Shown here piece by piece: positions 16,042 through 29,295 of a stretch of DNA of 64,000 nucleotides. Below the pieces are notes generated by a model. That model did no database searches. It was given only the letters and a program-made list of their open reading frames with translations, and was not told the origin of the DNA. Source of the DNA: Pratylenchus scribneri. Taxonomy: Eukaryota > Nematoda > Chromadorea > Rhabditida > Pratylenchidae. Every line of letters begins with the position of its first letter. Position 1 is the stretch's first letter. The stretch spans positions 186,001 to 250,000 of the forward strand of contig JAQSEB010000093.1 of the NCBI GenBank assembly GCA_030063045.1, written 5' to 3'. The translations under genes were made by a program, and so were the position numbers.

Positions 16042-18850
16042 GAGAGTCAATCGACGGAAGGCCATAAGTCCCTAATTTTTTAAGATAATGAATTTTCGTT
16101 TTCAGATTCGGAATCTACATTAAAAATACTACAAGAATAAAATTTTTAAAAATTCCAATATTTTTTTTTTTTAAATTTTTCTATTATCGTATTTATGACC
16201 CAATATATTTTAATTGTTCAATTCGACGGAAGGCCATATCTCTTCAACTATTCCAAAAAATCTTCTAATTTTTTGGTAAAAAATTTATTTTAATATTCTA
16301 AAAATAATAGTATTGGTCTATGATCAATTGAAAATATCATATTCGAGAAATCCGTATTTTTACCTAACTATGTATATTTTCAGGGTCATATTTTGAGGGT
16401 CAATCGACGGAAGGACATAATTCCCTAATTTTTTAAGATAATGAATTTTCGTTTTCAGATTCTGAATCTATATTAAAAATACTACTAGAATCAACTTTTT
16501 AAAAATTCCAATATTTTTTTTTAAAAATTTTTCTATTATCATATTTATGACCCAATATATTTTAATTGTTCAATTCGACGGAAGGCCATATCTCTTCAAC
16601 TATTCCAACAAATCTTCTAATTTTTTGGTAAAAAATTTATTTTAATATTCTAAAAATAATAGTATTGGTCTATGATCAATTGAAAATATCATATTCGAGA
16701 AATCCGTATTTTTACCTAACTATGTATATTTTCAGGGTCATATTTTGAGGGTCAATCGACGGAAGGACATAAGTCCCTAATTTTTTAAGATAATGAATTT
16801 TCGTTTTCAGATTCTGAATCTATATTAAAAATACTACTAGAATCAACTTTTTAAAAATTCCAATATTTTTTTTTAAAAATTTTTCTATTATCATATTTAT
16901 GACCCAATATATTTTAATTGTTCAATTCGACGGAAGGCCATATCTCTTCAACTATTCCAACAAATCTTCTAATTTTTTGGTAAAAAATTTATTTTAATAT
17001 TCTAAAAATAATAGTATTGGTCTATGATCAATTGAAAATATAATATTCGAGAAATCCGTATTTTTACCTAACTATGTATATTTTCAGGGTCATATTTTGA
17101 GGGTCAATCGACGGAAGGCCATAAGTCCCCAATTTTATAAGATAATGAATTTTCGTTTTCAGATTCGGAATCTACATTAAAAATACTACTAGAATCAACT
17201 TTTTAAAAATTCCAATATTTTTTTTAAAAATTTTTCTATTATCGTATATATGACCCAATATATTTTAATTGTTCAATTCGACGGAAGGCCATATCTCTTC
17301 AACTATTCCAACAAATCTTCTAATTTTTTGGTAAAAAATTTATTTTAATATTCTAAAAATAATAGTATTAGTCTATGATCAATTGAAAATATCATATTCG
17401 AGAAATCCGTATTTTTACCTAACTATGTATATTTTCAGGGTCATATTTTGAGAGTCAATCGACGGAAGGCCATAAGTCCCTAATTTTTTAAGATAATGAA
17501 TTTTCGTTTTCAGATTCGGAATCTACATTAAAAATACTACAAGAATAAAATTTTTAAAAATTCCAATATTTTTTTTTTTTAAATTTTTCTATTATCGTAT
17601 TTATGACCCAATATATTTTAATTGTTCAATTCGACGGAAGGCCATATCTCTTCAACTATTCCAAAAAATCTTCTAATTTTTTGGTAAAAAATTTATTTTA
17701 ATATTCTAAAAATAATAGTATTGGTCTATGATCAATTGAAAATATCATATTCGAGAAATCCGTATTTTTACCTAACTATGTATATTTTCAGGGTCATATT
17801 TTGAGGGTCAATCGACGGAAGGACATAATTCCCTAATTTTTTAAGATAATGAATTTTCGTTTTCAGATTCTGAATCTATATTAAAAATACTACTAGAATC
17901 AACTTTTTAAAAATTCCAATATTTTTTTTTAAAAATTTTTCTATTATCATATTTATGACCCAATATATTTTAATTGTTCAATTCGACGGAAGGCCATATC
18001 TCTTCAACTATTCCAACAAATCTTCTAATTTTTTGGTAAAAAATTTATTTTAATATTCTAAAAATAATAGTATTGGTCTATGATCAATTGAAAATATCAT
18101 ATTCGAGAAATCCGTATTTTTACCTAACTATGTATATTTTCAGGGTCATATTTTGAGGGTCAATCGACGGAAGGACATAAGTCCCTAATTTTTTAAGATA
18201 ATGAATTTTCGTTTTCAGATTCTGAATCTATATTAAAAATACTACTAGAATCAACTTTTTAAAAATTCCAATATTTTTTTTTAAAAATTTTTCTATTATC
18301 ATATTTATGACCCAATATATTTTAATTGTTCAATTCGACGGAAGGCCATATCTCTTCAACTATTCCAACAAATCTTCTAATTTTTTGGTAAAAAATTTAT
18401 TTTAATATTCTAAAAATAATAGTATTGGTCTATGATCAATTGAAAATATAATATTCGAGAAATCCGTATTTTTACCTAACTATGTATATTTTCAGGGTCA
18501 TATTTTGAGGGTCAATCGACGGAAGGCCATAATTCCCTAATTTTTTAAGATAATGAATTTTCGTTTTCAGATTCTGAATCTACATTAAAAATACTACTAG
18601 AATCAACTTTTTAAAAATTCCAATATTTTTTTATTAAAAATTTTTCTATTATCGTATTTATGACCCAATATATTTTAATTGTTCAATTCGACGGAAGGCC
18701 ATATCTCTTCAACTATTCCAACAAATCTTCTAATTTTTTGGTAAAAAATTTATTTTAATATTCTAAAAATAATAGTATTGGTCTATGAACAATTGAAAAT
18801 ATAATATTCGAGAAATCCGTATTTTTACCTAACTATGTCAGGGATGCCAT
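16042..18850. repeat. Second higher-order duplication, ~1408 bp
   Basis: Private variants gagagtcaatcg (16042 and 17450) and ttccaaaaaatcttc (16253 and 17661) are each repeated at a distance of 1408 bp, again about four monomers. This indicates a separate and recent segmental duplication inside the satellite. Outer limits are approximate. Confidence 0.7.
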
Positions 18851-19444
18851 CTCCAAAATGCAAAATCCCGGCATTCGGGTCTAAAAACCCGGCAAAACTC
18901 CGGCAAAAATTTTCAAAACCCCGGTAAAAACCCGGCATCTTTTAAAACGTGTTAAAATGCAATTTAAAAGCTTGTAAAAATTTTCTACTTCAGATTTATA
19001 TTTTTAATTGACTTTTTGAGCATATTTTTAATTGACTTTTTGAGCATGTGCGTTATGAAATAAAGATATCATAAGCTTTAAAAATCGGTCTGCCGTCAAA
19101 AAGTTTAGCCAGAAAAAGCCGTGAAGGAAGGAAAAAAATTAGCTAAAAATGGCCCTGATAGGTAGAAAAAGTAGCTAAAAAAGCCCTGATAGGGAGAAAA
19201 AATAGCTAAAAATGGGCCCTGATTGGAAGAAAAATTAGCTAAAAATGGCCGCGCAGCGAAAAATTAGACCCAAAAATGGCCGCGCAGCGAAAAATTTAGC
19301 TAAAAATTTAAAAACACGGCAAAACCCGGCAAAATATGAAAAACCCGGCAAAAAACCCGGCACTTTCAAAACCCCGGCAAAACCCCGGCCGGGACATCAA
19401 AAACCCGGGAAATGCCGGGTTTCCCCGGTATTATGGCAACTCTG
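18839..19444 (-). mobile_element. Non-autonomous hAT element in the satellite
   Basis: A 606-bp insert starts cagggatgcc and ends ggcaactctg. It is flanked by a perfect 8-bp duplication, aactatgt, at 18831-18838 and 19445-19452, the target size of hAT transposons. About 130-140 bp at each end match the two ends of the 3-kb element at 38080-41099 in reverse orientation, down to the spacing of many ccggcaaaacc blocks. The interior has no transposase. Instead it holds degenerate direct repeats around 19120-19310 (ggccctgatagg, tagctaaaaatgg, ccgcgcagcgaaaaatt). It breaks a single satellite monomer, which reads continuously once the insert and one target copy are removed. Confidence 0.95.
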
Positions 19445-22400
19445 AACTATGTATATTTTCAGGGTCATATTTTGAGGGTCAATCGACGGAAGGCCATAAT
19501 TCCCTAATTTTTTAAGATAATGAATTTTCGTTTTCAGATTCTGAATCTACATTAAAAATACTACTAGAATCAACTTTTTAAAAATTCCAATATTTTTTTA
19601 TTAAAAATTTTTCTATTATCGTATTTATGACCCAATATATTTTAATTGTTCAATTCGACGGAAGGCCATATCTCTTCAACTATTCTAACAAATCTTCTAA
19701 TTTTTTGGTAAAAAATTTATTTTAATATTCTAAAAATAATAGTATTGGTCTATGATCAATTGAAAATATCATATTCGAGAAATCCGTATTTTTACCTAAC
19801 TAGGTATATTTTGAGGGTCAATCGACGGAAGGCCATAAGTCCCTAATTTTTTAAGATAATGTATTTTCGTTTACAGATTCGGAATCTACATTAAAAATAC
19901 TACAAGAATAAAATTTTTAAAAATTCCAATATTTTTTTTTAAAAATTTTTCTATTATCGTATTTATGACCCAATATATTTTAATTGTTCAATTCGACGGA
20001 AGGCCATATCTCTTCAACTATTCCAACAAATCTTCTAATTTTTTGTTTAAAATTTTATTTTAATATTCTAAAAATAATAGTATTGGTCTATGATCAATTG
20101 AAAATATCATATTCGAGAAATCCGTATTTTTACCTAACTAGGTATATTTTGAGGGTCAATCGACGGAAGGCCATAAGTCCCTAATTTTTTAAGATAATGT
20201 ATTTTCGTTTACAGATTCGGAATCTACATTAAAAATACTACAAGAATAAAATTTTTAAAAATTCCAATATTTTTTTTTAAAAATTTTTCTATTATCGTAT
20301 TTATGACCCAATATATTTTAATTGTTCAATTCGACGGAAGGCCATATCTCTTCAACTATTCCAACAAATCTTCTAATTTTTTGGTAAAAAATTTATTTTA
20401 ATATTCTAAAAATAATAGTATTGGTCTATGATCAATTGAAAATATAATATTCGAGAAATCCGTATTTTTACCTAACTATGTATATTTTCAGGGTCATATT
20501 TTGAGGGTCAATCGACGGAAGGCCATAATTCCCCAATTTTTTAAGATAATGAATTTTCGTTTTCAGATTCTGAATCTACATTAAAAATACTACTAGAATC
20601 AACTTTTTAAAAATTCCAATATTTTTTTATTAAAAATTTTTCTATTATCGTATTTATGACCCAATATATTTTAATTGTTCAATTCGACGGAAGGCCATAT
20701 CTCTTCAACTATTCCAACAAATCTTCTAATTTTTTGTTTAAAATTTTATTTTAATATTCTAAAAATAATAGTATTGGTCTATGATCAATTGAAAATATAA
20801 TATTCGAGAAATCCGTATTTTTACCTAACTATGTATATTTTCAGGGTCATATTTTGAGGGTCAATCGACGGAAGGCCATAATTCCCTAATTTTTTAAGAT
20901 AATGAATTTTCGTTTTCAGATTCTGAATCTACATTAAAAATACTACTAGAATCAACTTTTTAAAAATTCCAATATTTTTTTATTAAAAATTTTTCTATTA
21001 TCGTATTTATGACCCAATATATTTTAATTGTTCAATTCGACGGAAGGCCATATCTCTTCAACTATTCCAACAAATCTTCTAATTTTTTGGTAAAAAATTT
21101 ATTTTAATATTCTAAAAATAATAGTATTGGTCTATGATCAATTGAAAATATAATATTCGAGAAATCCGTATTTTTACCTAACTATGTATATTTTCAGGGT
21201 CATATTTTGAGGGTCAATCGACGGAAGGCCATAAGTCCCTAATTTTTTAAGATAATGTATTTTCGTTTACAGATTCGGAATCTACATTAAAAATACTACA
21301 AGAATAAAATTTTTAAAAATTCCAATATTTTTTTTTAAAAATTTTTCTATTATCGTATTTATGACCCAATATATTTTAATTGTTCAATTCGACGGAAGGC
21401 CATATCTCTTCAACTATTCCAACAAATCTTCTAATTTTTTGTTTAAAATTTTATTTTAATATTCTAAAAATAATAGTATTGGTCTATGATCAATTGAAAA
21501 TATCATATTCGAGAAATCCGTATTTTTACCTAACTAGGTATATTTTGAGGGTCAATCGACGGAAGGCCATAAGTCCCTAATTTTTTAAGATAATGTATTT
21601 TCGTTTACAGATTCGGAATCTACATTAAAAATACTACTAGAATCAACTTTTTAAAAATTCCAATATTTTTTTATTAAAAATTTTTCTATTATCGTATTTA
21701 TGACCCAATATATTTTAATTGTTCAATTCGACGGAAGGCCATATCTCTTCAACTATTCCAACAAATCTTCTAATTTTTTGGTAAAAAATTTATTTTAATA
21801 TTCTAAAAATAATAGTATTGGTCTATGATCAATTGAAAATATAATATTCGAGAAATCCGTATTTTTACCTAACTATGTATATTTTCAGGGTCATATTTTG
21901 AGGGTCAATCGACGGAAGGCCATAATTCCCTAATTTTTTAAGATAATGAATTTTCGTTTTCAGATTCTGAATCTACATTAAAAATACTACTAGAATCAAC
22001 TTTTTAAAAATTCCAATATTTTTTTATTAAAAATTTTTCTATTATCGTATTTATGACCCAATATATTTTAATTGTTCAATTCGACGGAAGGCCATATCTC
22101 TTCAACTATTCCAACAAATCTTCTAATTTTTTGGTAAAAAATTTATTTTAATATTCTAAAAATAATAGTATTGGTCTATGATCAATTGAAAATATAATAT
22201 TCGAGAAATCCGTATTTTTACCTAACTATGTATATTTTCAGGGTCATATTTTGAGGGTCAATCGACGGAAGGCCATAATTCCCTAATTTTTTAAGATAAT
22301 GAATTTTCGTTTTCAGATTCTGAATCTACATTAAAAATACTACTAGAATCAACTTTTTAAAAATTCCAATATTTTTTTATTAAAAATTTTTCTATTATCG

Positions 22401-25400
22401 TATTTATGACCCAATATATTTTAATTGTTCAATTCGACGGAAGGCCATATCTCTTCAACTATTCCAACAAATCTTCTAATTTTTTGGTAAAAAATTTATT
22501 TTAATATTCTAAAAATAATAGTATTGGTCTATGATCAATTGAAAATATCATATTCGAGAAATCCGTATTTTTACCTAACTAGGTATATTTTGAGGGTCAA
22601 TCGACGGAAGGCCATAAGTCCCTAATTTTTTAAGATAATGTATTTTCGTTTACAGATTCGGAATCTACATTAAAAATACTACAAGAATAAAATTTTTAAA
22701 AATTCCAATATTTTTTTTTAAGAATTTTTCTATTATCGTATTTATGACCCAATATATTTTAATTGTTCAATTCGACGGAAGGCCATATCTCTTCAACTAT
22801 TCCAACAAATCTTCTAATTTTTTGTTTAAAATTTTATTTTAATATTCTAAAAATAATAGTATTGGTCTATGATCAATTGAAAATATCATATTCGAGAAAT
22901 CCGTATTTTTATCTAACTAGGTATATTTTGAGGGTCAATCGACGGAAGGCCATAAGTCCCTAATTTTTTAAGATAATGTATTTTCGTTTACAGATTCGGA
23001 ATCTACATTAAAAATACTACAAGAATAAAATTTTTAAAAATTCCAATATTTTTTTTTTAAAATTTTTCTATTATCGTATTTATGACCCAATATATTTTAA
23101 TTGTTCAATTCGACGGAAGGCCATATCTCTTCAACTATTCCAACAAATCTTCTAATTTTTTGGTAAAAAATTTATTTTAATATTCTAAAAATAATAGTAT
23201 TGGTCTATGATCAATTGAAAATATCATATTCGAGAAATCCGTATTTTTACCTAACTAGGTATATTTTGAGGGTCAATCGACGGAAGGCCATAAGTCCCTA
23301 ATTTTTTAAGATAATGTATTTTCGTTTACAGATTCGGAATCTACATTAAAAATACTACAAGAATAAAATTTTTAAAAATTCCAATATTTTTTTTTAAAAA
23401 TTTTTCTATTATCGTATTTATGACCCAATATATTTTAATTGTTCAATTCGACGGAAGGCCATATCTCTTCAACTATTCCAACAAATCTTCTAATTTTTTG
23501 TTTAAAATTTTATTTTAATATTCTAAAAATAATAGTATTGGTCTATGATCAATTGAAAATATCATATTCGAGAAATCCGTATTTTTACCTAACTATGTAT
23601 ATTTTCAGGGTCATATTTTGAGGGTCAATCGACGGAAGGCCATAATTCCCTAATTTTTTAAGATAATGAATTTTCGTTTTCAGATTCTGAATCTACATTA
23701 AAAATACTACTAGAATCAACTTTTTAAAAATTCCAATATTTTTTTTATTAAAAATTATTCTATTATCGTATTTATGACCCAATATATTTTAATTGTTCAA
23801 TTCGACGGAAGGCCATATCTCTTCAACTATTCCAACAAATCTTCTAATTTTTTGGTAAAAAATTTATTTTAATATTCTAAAAATAATAGTATTGGTCTAT
23901 GATCAATTGAAAATATCATATTCGAGAAATCCGTATTTTTACCTAACTAGGTATATTTTGAGGGTCAATCGACGGAAGGCCATAAGTCCCTAATTTTTTA
24001 AGATAATGTATTTTCGTTTACAGATTCGGAATCTACATTAAAAATACTACAAGAATAAAATTTTTAAAAATTCCAATATTTTTTTTTAAAAATTTTTCTA
24101 TTATCGTATTTATGACCCAATATATTTTAATTGTTCAATTCGACGGAAGGCCATATCTCTTCAACTATTCCAACAAATCTTCTAATTTTTTGTTTAAAAT
24201 TTTATTTTAATATTCTAAAAATAATAGTATTGGTCTATGATCAATTGAAAATATAATATTCGAGAAATCCGTATTTTTACCTAACTATGTATATTTTCAG
24301 GGTCATATTTTGAGGGTCAATCGACGGAAGGCCATAATTCCCTAATTTTTTAAGATAATGAATTTTCGTTTTCAGATTCTGAATCTATATTAAAAATACT
24401 ACAAGAATAAAATTTTTAAAAATTCCAATATTTTTTTTTAAAAATTTTTCTATTATCGTATTTATGACCCAATATATTTTAATTGTTCAATTCGACGGAA
24501 GGCCATATCTCTTCAACTATTCCAACAAATCTTCTAATTTTTTGTTTAAAATTTTATTTTAATATTCTAAAAATAATAGTATTGGTCTATGATCAATTGA
24601 AAATATCATATTCGAGAAATCCGTATTTTTACCTAACTATGTATATTTTCAGGGTCATATTTTGAGGGTCAATCGACGGAAGGCCATAAGTCCCTAATTT
24701 TTTAAGATAATGAATTTTCGTTTTCAGATTCTGAATCTATATTAAAAATACTACTAGAATCAACTTTTCAAAAATTCCAATATTTTTTTTTAAAAATTTT
24801 TCTATTATCGTATTTATGACCCAATATATTTTAATTGTTCAATTCGACGGAAGGCCATATCTCTTCAACTATTCCAACAAATCTTCTAATTTTTTGTTTA
24901 AAATTTTATTTTAATATTCTAAAAATAATAGTATTGGTCTATGATCAATTGAAAATATAATATTCGAGAAATCCGTATTTTTACCTAACTATGTATATTT
25001 TCAGGGTCATATTTTGAGGGTCAATCGACGGAAGGCCATAATTCCCTAATTTTTTAAGATAATGAATTTTCGTTTTCAGATTCTGAATCTACATTAAAAA
25101 TACTACTAGAATCAACTTTTTAAAAATTCCAATATTTTTTTATTAAAAATTTTTCTATTATCGTATTTATGACCCAATATATTTTAATTGTTCAATTCGA
25201 CGGAAGGCCATATCTCTTCAACTATTCCAACAAATCTTCTAATTTTTTGGTAAAAAATTTATTTTAATATTCTAAAAATAATAGTATTGGTCTATGATCA
25301 ATTGAAAATATCATATTCGAGAAATCCGTATTTTTACCTAACTAGGTATATTTTGAGGGTCAATCGACGGAAGGCCATAAGTCCCTAATTTTTTAAGATA

Positions 25401-27283
25401 ATGTATTTTCGTTTACAGATTCGGAATCTACATTAAAAATACTACAAGAATAAAATTTTTAAAAATTCCAATATTTTTTTTTAAAAATTTTTCTATTATC
25501 GTATTTATGACCCAATATATTTTAATTGTTCAATTCGACGGAAGGCCATATCTCTTCAACTATTCCAACAAATCTTCTAATTTTTTGTTTAAAATTTTAT
25601 TTTAATATTCTAAAAATAATAGTATTGGTCTATGATCAATTGAAAATATAATATTCGAGAAATCCGTATTTTTACCTAACTATGTATATTTTCAGGGTCA
25701 TATTTTGAGGGTCAATCGACGGAAGGCCATAATTCCCTAATTTTTTAAGATAATGAATTTTCGTTTTCAGATTCTGAATCTACATTAAAAATACTACTAG
25801 AATCAACTTTTTAAAAATTCCAATATTTTTTTATTAAAAATTATTCTATTATCGTATTTATGACCCAATATATTTTAATTGTTCAATTCGACGGAAGGCC
25901 ATATCTCTTCAACTATTCCAACAAATCTTCTAATTTTTTGGTAAAAAATTTATTTTAATATTCTAAAAATAATAGTATTAGTCTATGATCAATTGAAAAT
26001 ATCATATTCGAGAAATCCGTATTTTTACCTAACTAGGTATATTTTGAGGGTCAATCGACGGAAGGCCATAAGTCCCTAATTTTTTAAGATAATGTATTTT
26101 CGTTTACAGATTCGGAATCTACATTAAAAATACTACAAGAATAAAATTTTTAAAAATTCCAATATTTTTTTTTAAAAATTTTTCTATTATCGTATTTATG
26201 ACCCAATATATTTTAATTGTTCAATTCGACGGAAGGCCATATCTCTTCAACTATTCCAACAAATCTTCTAATTTTTTGTTTAAAATTTTATTTTAATATT
26301 CTAAAAATAATAGTATTGGTCTATGATCAATTGAAAATATCATATTCGAGAAATCCGTATTTTACCTAACAATGTATATTTTCAGGGTCATATTTTGAGG
26401 GTCAATCGACGGAAGGCCATAAGTCCCTAATTTTTTAAGATAATGAATTTTCGTTTTCAGATTCTGAATCTATATTAAAAATACTACTAGAATCAACTTT
26501 TCAAAAATTCCAATATTTTTTTTTAAAAATTTTTCTATTATCGTATTTATGACCCAATATATTTTAATTGTTCAATTCGACGGAAGGCCATATCTCTTCA
26601 ACTATTCCAACAAATCTTCTAATTTTTTGTTTAAAATTTTATTTTAATATTCTAAAAATAATAGTATTGGTCTATGATCAATTGAAAATATCATATTCGA
26701 GAAATCCGTATTTTTACCTGACTAGGTATATTTTGAGGATCAATGGACGGAAGGCCATAAGTCACTAATTTTTTAAGATAATGAATTTTCGTTTACAGAT
26801 TCGGAATCTACATTAAAAATACTACTAGAATCAACTTTTTAAAAATTCCAATATTTTTTTTTTAAAAATTTTTCTATTATCGTATTTATGACCCAATATA
26901 TTTTAATTGTTCAATTCGACGGAAGGCCATATCTCTTCAACTATTCCAACAAATCTTCTAATTTTTTGTTTAAAATTTTATTTTAATATTCTAAAAATAA
27001 TAGTATTGGTCTATGATCAATTGAAAATATCATATTCGAGAAATCCGTATTTTTACCTAACTAGGTATATTTTGAGGGTCAATCGACGGAAGGCCATAAC
27101 TCCCTAATTTTTTAAGTTAATGAATTTTCGTTTATAGATTCGGAATCTACATTAAAAATACTACAAGAATCAACTTTTTAAAAATTCCAATATTTTTTTT
27201 TAAAAATTTTTCTATTATCGTATTTATGACCCAATATATTTTAATTGTTCAATTCGACGGAAGGCCATATCTCTTCAACTATT

Positions 27284-27490
27284 AATGTAGATTCCGAATC
27301 AGAAAACGAAAATTCAATATCTTAAAAAATAAGTGAATTATGGCCATCCGTCTAATTGTAGGTTAAAACATACTTAATTTAGTAAAAATACAGATTTAAA
27401 GAACAAGATATTTTCAATTGGCCTGAGACAATTACATTTATTTAGAAAGTATTAAAATAATTTTTTTTTAAAAAAAATCAGAAAATTTGA
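27284..27490 (-). repeat. Diverged inverted satellite monomer at array edge
   Basis: At 27284 the array switches strand. The sequence aatgtagattccgaatc onwards is the reverse complement of the monomer segment that runs from caaatcttctaattt through agattcggaatctacatt. It is clearly more diverged than any copy inside the array (it keeps atcttaaaaaat, taaaaatacagat and tattttcaattg as recognisable blocks). The match fades near 27490. Confidence 0.85.
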
Positions 27491-27983
27491 CGGATTATTT
27501 AATGAACACTATTATTTCCTTTGCGCTACGATAATTTTTTTATTATTGAATTTTATACGAAATCGATTGCAAATTCTTTCTCTTGTTTATCGTAATGATG
27601 AATGATGAGTCGATGAAGGTAAGATAGATAAAAATTTTTGAAAAATTTAGAACACTATTAGGGACCCTTCACTTTTCGAAAATTTCCAACTTTTTTTCGA
27701 CTATAAATATTTTTCTGAGATTTATTTTTGTTATAGATGATAATTTTATCGATTATTTTATCGTTTTATACATATTTGATTCTCTAAATTTTGTTACACG
27801 TATTCGATATTTTTTCCACGATTACCTATAAAATTATTTTGCATCAGATATAAATTGTAATAATTTTAATTTTATCAAACAATAAAAAAATAAATAGGTA
27901 AGTGAGATTAGGATGGAAAATAAATAGCATTAAATCAATTGTTACAGGAATGTATCTTTTTCATCCAACCAGCAACCAACCAA
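27491..27983. other. AT-rich interval, no gene seen
   Basis: No open frame with coding character, no RNA gene and no clear repeat were recognised here. It separates the satellite edge from the 3' end of the first minus-strand gene. Confidence 0.6.
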
Positions 27984-29295
27984 TTATTCGTCTAGCAATT
28001 CGGCCATTTGTTCCTTCAACCAATAGAAAACATCAATTGGGATTGGTTCGAGCAGTTCCATTGCTTCTTTATTTGTTGCCTCCATTCGAAAGTCCAATTG
28101 TTTGTTCGAGCATAAATGGATTTCCAATTTGTATTCAAAATTATCGACTTTGACAATTTGTTGGCAAATCATGGATGGCTAAAAACGAATTTTATTTATT
28201 ATTTAAGAAATTATTTAATTAGGATAATTCCAATCTGAATAAACTAAATGCCGACATTTTTATAAAATGGAGATGGGTAACATTTGATAAATGTTTTAGC
28301 ATTGACCCATACATGTGCTGGGGGTTTTGGAAATTTTGAAGGATAGTATTGGCGGCAGAAGAATTGAAAAATTTTATTCGTATTTTGCCCATTACTACCC
28401 TTTTAATGAGTAAACATCAAGGGTGTGCATGGGCCGGCCCGATCCGGGCCTAAGCCCGGGCCCCGGGTTTCTTGGGCCCGTGCACACGCCTGGTAAACAT
28501 CATTAAAATTTTCTTGCATTTTTGCCTATTTATGTCCAAAAATGTAAAATTTAGGTTTTTTGCCAAGAAATTCAAAATTTTCATCTGCTGCTGAAACTAC
28601 TCAAAAATAATTTTTCCAAAAGGGGTACCTTCTTTTCGGTGGGTATCGGATCAAAAAAATGACCTTTTTTGAATGGTTCGTACCCGAAATCCGACCAAAG
28701 TACCACCCCCCTTCCAACCCCCAGGCGCATGTATGATTGACCTTCTCAATATGGCCTAACACGAACGAAATAAATTGAAATATCATATTATTTTTGAAAT
28801 AATTTTATTATTATTTTTTTCCTACTTGATTTTTGGACTTCTTTGCATAATTTTCTGGCCACTCAACTTCCAAAGCTTGCATTGCATTGAGCAAACGACT
28901 GGCGGTATCCATTGAAAAACGAAAATTTGTTGTTATCTTCTTCCTCGAATTCTTCAATTCCATTATTAAATAAATTAAATAAATTTTTGTAAATAAAAAA
29001 CCACCTGTGCGATTTGAATGAATTTTTTGCCATTTTCATCTTGTATCAATTCAATTTTCATCTCCTGTTGCTTTTTTTCAACATCATGGCCCCCGCCTTT
29101 GCCCAAGAAGTTTTTTGCTCTATCCTTCTTCTTTTGCTTTCTTATTTTGTAAATTGGTTGAATTTGTTTCCCAAGAATTGTCCTCCAATAAGTGGGCCCT
29201 TCGTCATCTTGTCCGCCTTCATTATCGATTTCATTCCTCTCTTTTCCCTTCTCAATTCCATGCTGTTGGCACTTCAATTCAACAATGTCGTCAAC
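27984..29295 (-). CDS. Unrecognised three-exon gene (5' end not found)
   Basis: Three minus-strand exons join in phase 0: 29295-29005, 28951-28826 and 28178-27984, stop TAA at 27984-27986; 203 residues in all. The first exon is basic and charged (motifs DDEGPTYWRTILGKQ, KQKKKDRAKNFLGKGGG, KIELIQDENGKKFIQIAQ). The second holds NFRFSMDTASRLLNAMQALE and EWPENYAKK. The third is acidic and ends in WLKEQMAELLDE. Introns have GT donors and AG acceptors, the first only 53 bp. No start codon is visible at the 5' exon, which follows an acceptor-like aaag, so at least one upstream exon is missing or lies in 29296-29700. I do not recognise the family. The second intron holds a 75-bp transposon. Alternative: a pseudogene lacking its 5' end. 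Confidence 0.55.
28418..28492. mobile_element. 75-bp palindromic hAT-type MITE
   Basis: A very GC-rich island in AT-rich DNA. It begins caagggtgtgcatgggcc and ends gggcccgtgcacacgcctg, so its ends are inverted repeats of each other and almost the whole element folds into one hairpin. It is flanked by a perfect 8-bp duplication, gtaaacat (28410-28417 and 28493-28500). The 8-bp target site and CA-GGGTGTGCA-like ends fit hAT MITEs. It lies in an intron of the three-exon gene. Confidence 0.9.

Larger units (their letters stand above)
1..27283. repeat. Satellite DNA array, ~345-bp monomer
   Basis: The whole interval is head-to-tail copies of one AT-rich monomer. Landmark spacing measured from the sequence aattcgacgg gives 352, 352, 353, 346 and 345 bp for the first units; about 77 monomers fit (estimate). 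Each monomer carries the motif cgacggaaggccata twice, about 180 and 170 bp apart, the second copy followed by agtcccta, which suggests an old dimer of ~175-bp units. Variants recur in blocks: a loss of the bases before gaggccataag, a gaccatatatt form, a ttgtttaaaattt form, and a tagttttgg/tagtaatgg form. The array is interrupted once (18839-19444). Short frames of 60-66 codons recur in it only because the monomer repeats; they are not genes. No transcription signal is visible. Confidence 0.97.

Noticed and set aside
1469..27107. Recurring 60-66-codon open frames in the satellite
   Set aside because: They are the same satellite segment repeated, differ only by monomer variants and have no coding character or splice context.
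1..27283. CRISPR-like array
   Set aside because: Units are full head-to-tail copies without unique spacers, the repeat is ~345 bp, and the DNA is eukaryotic.
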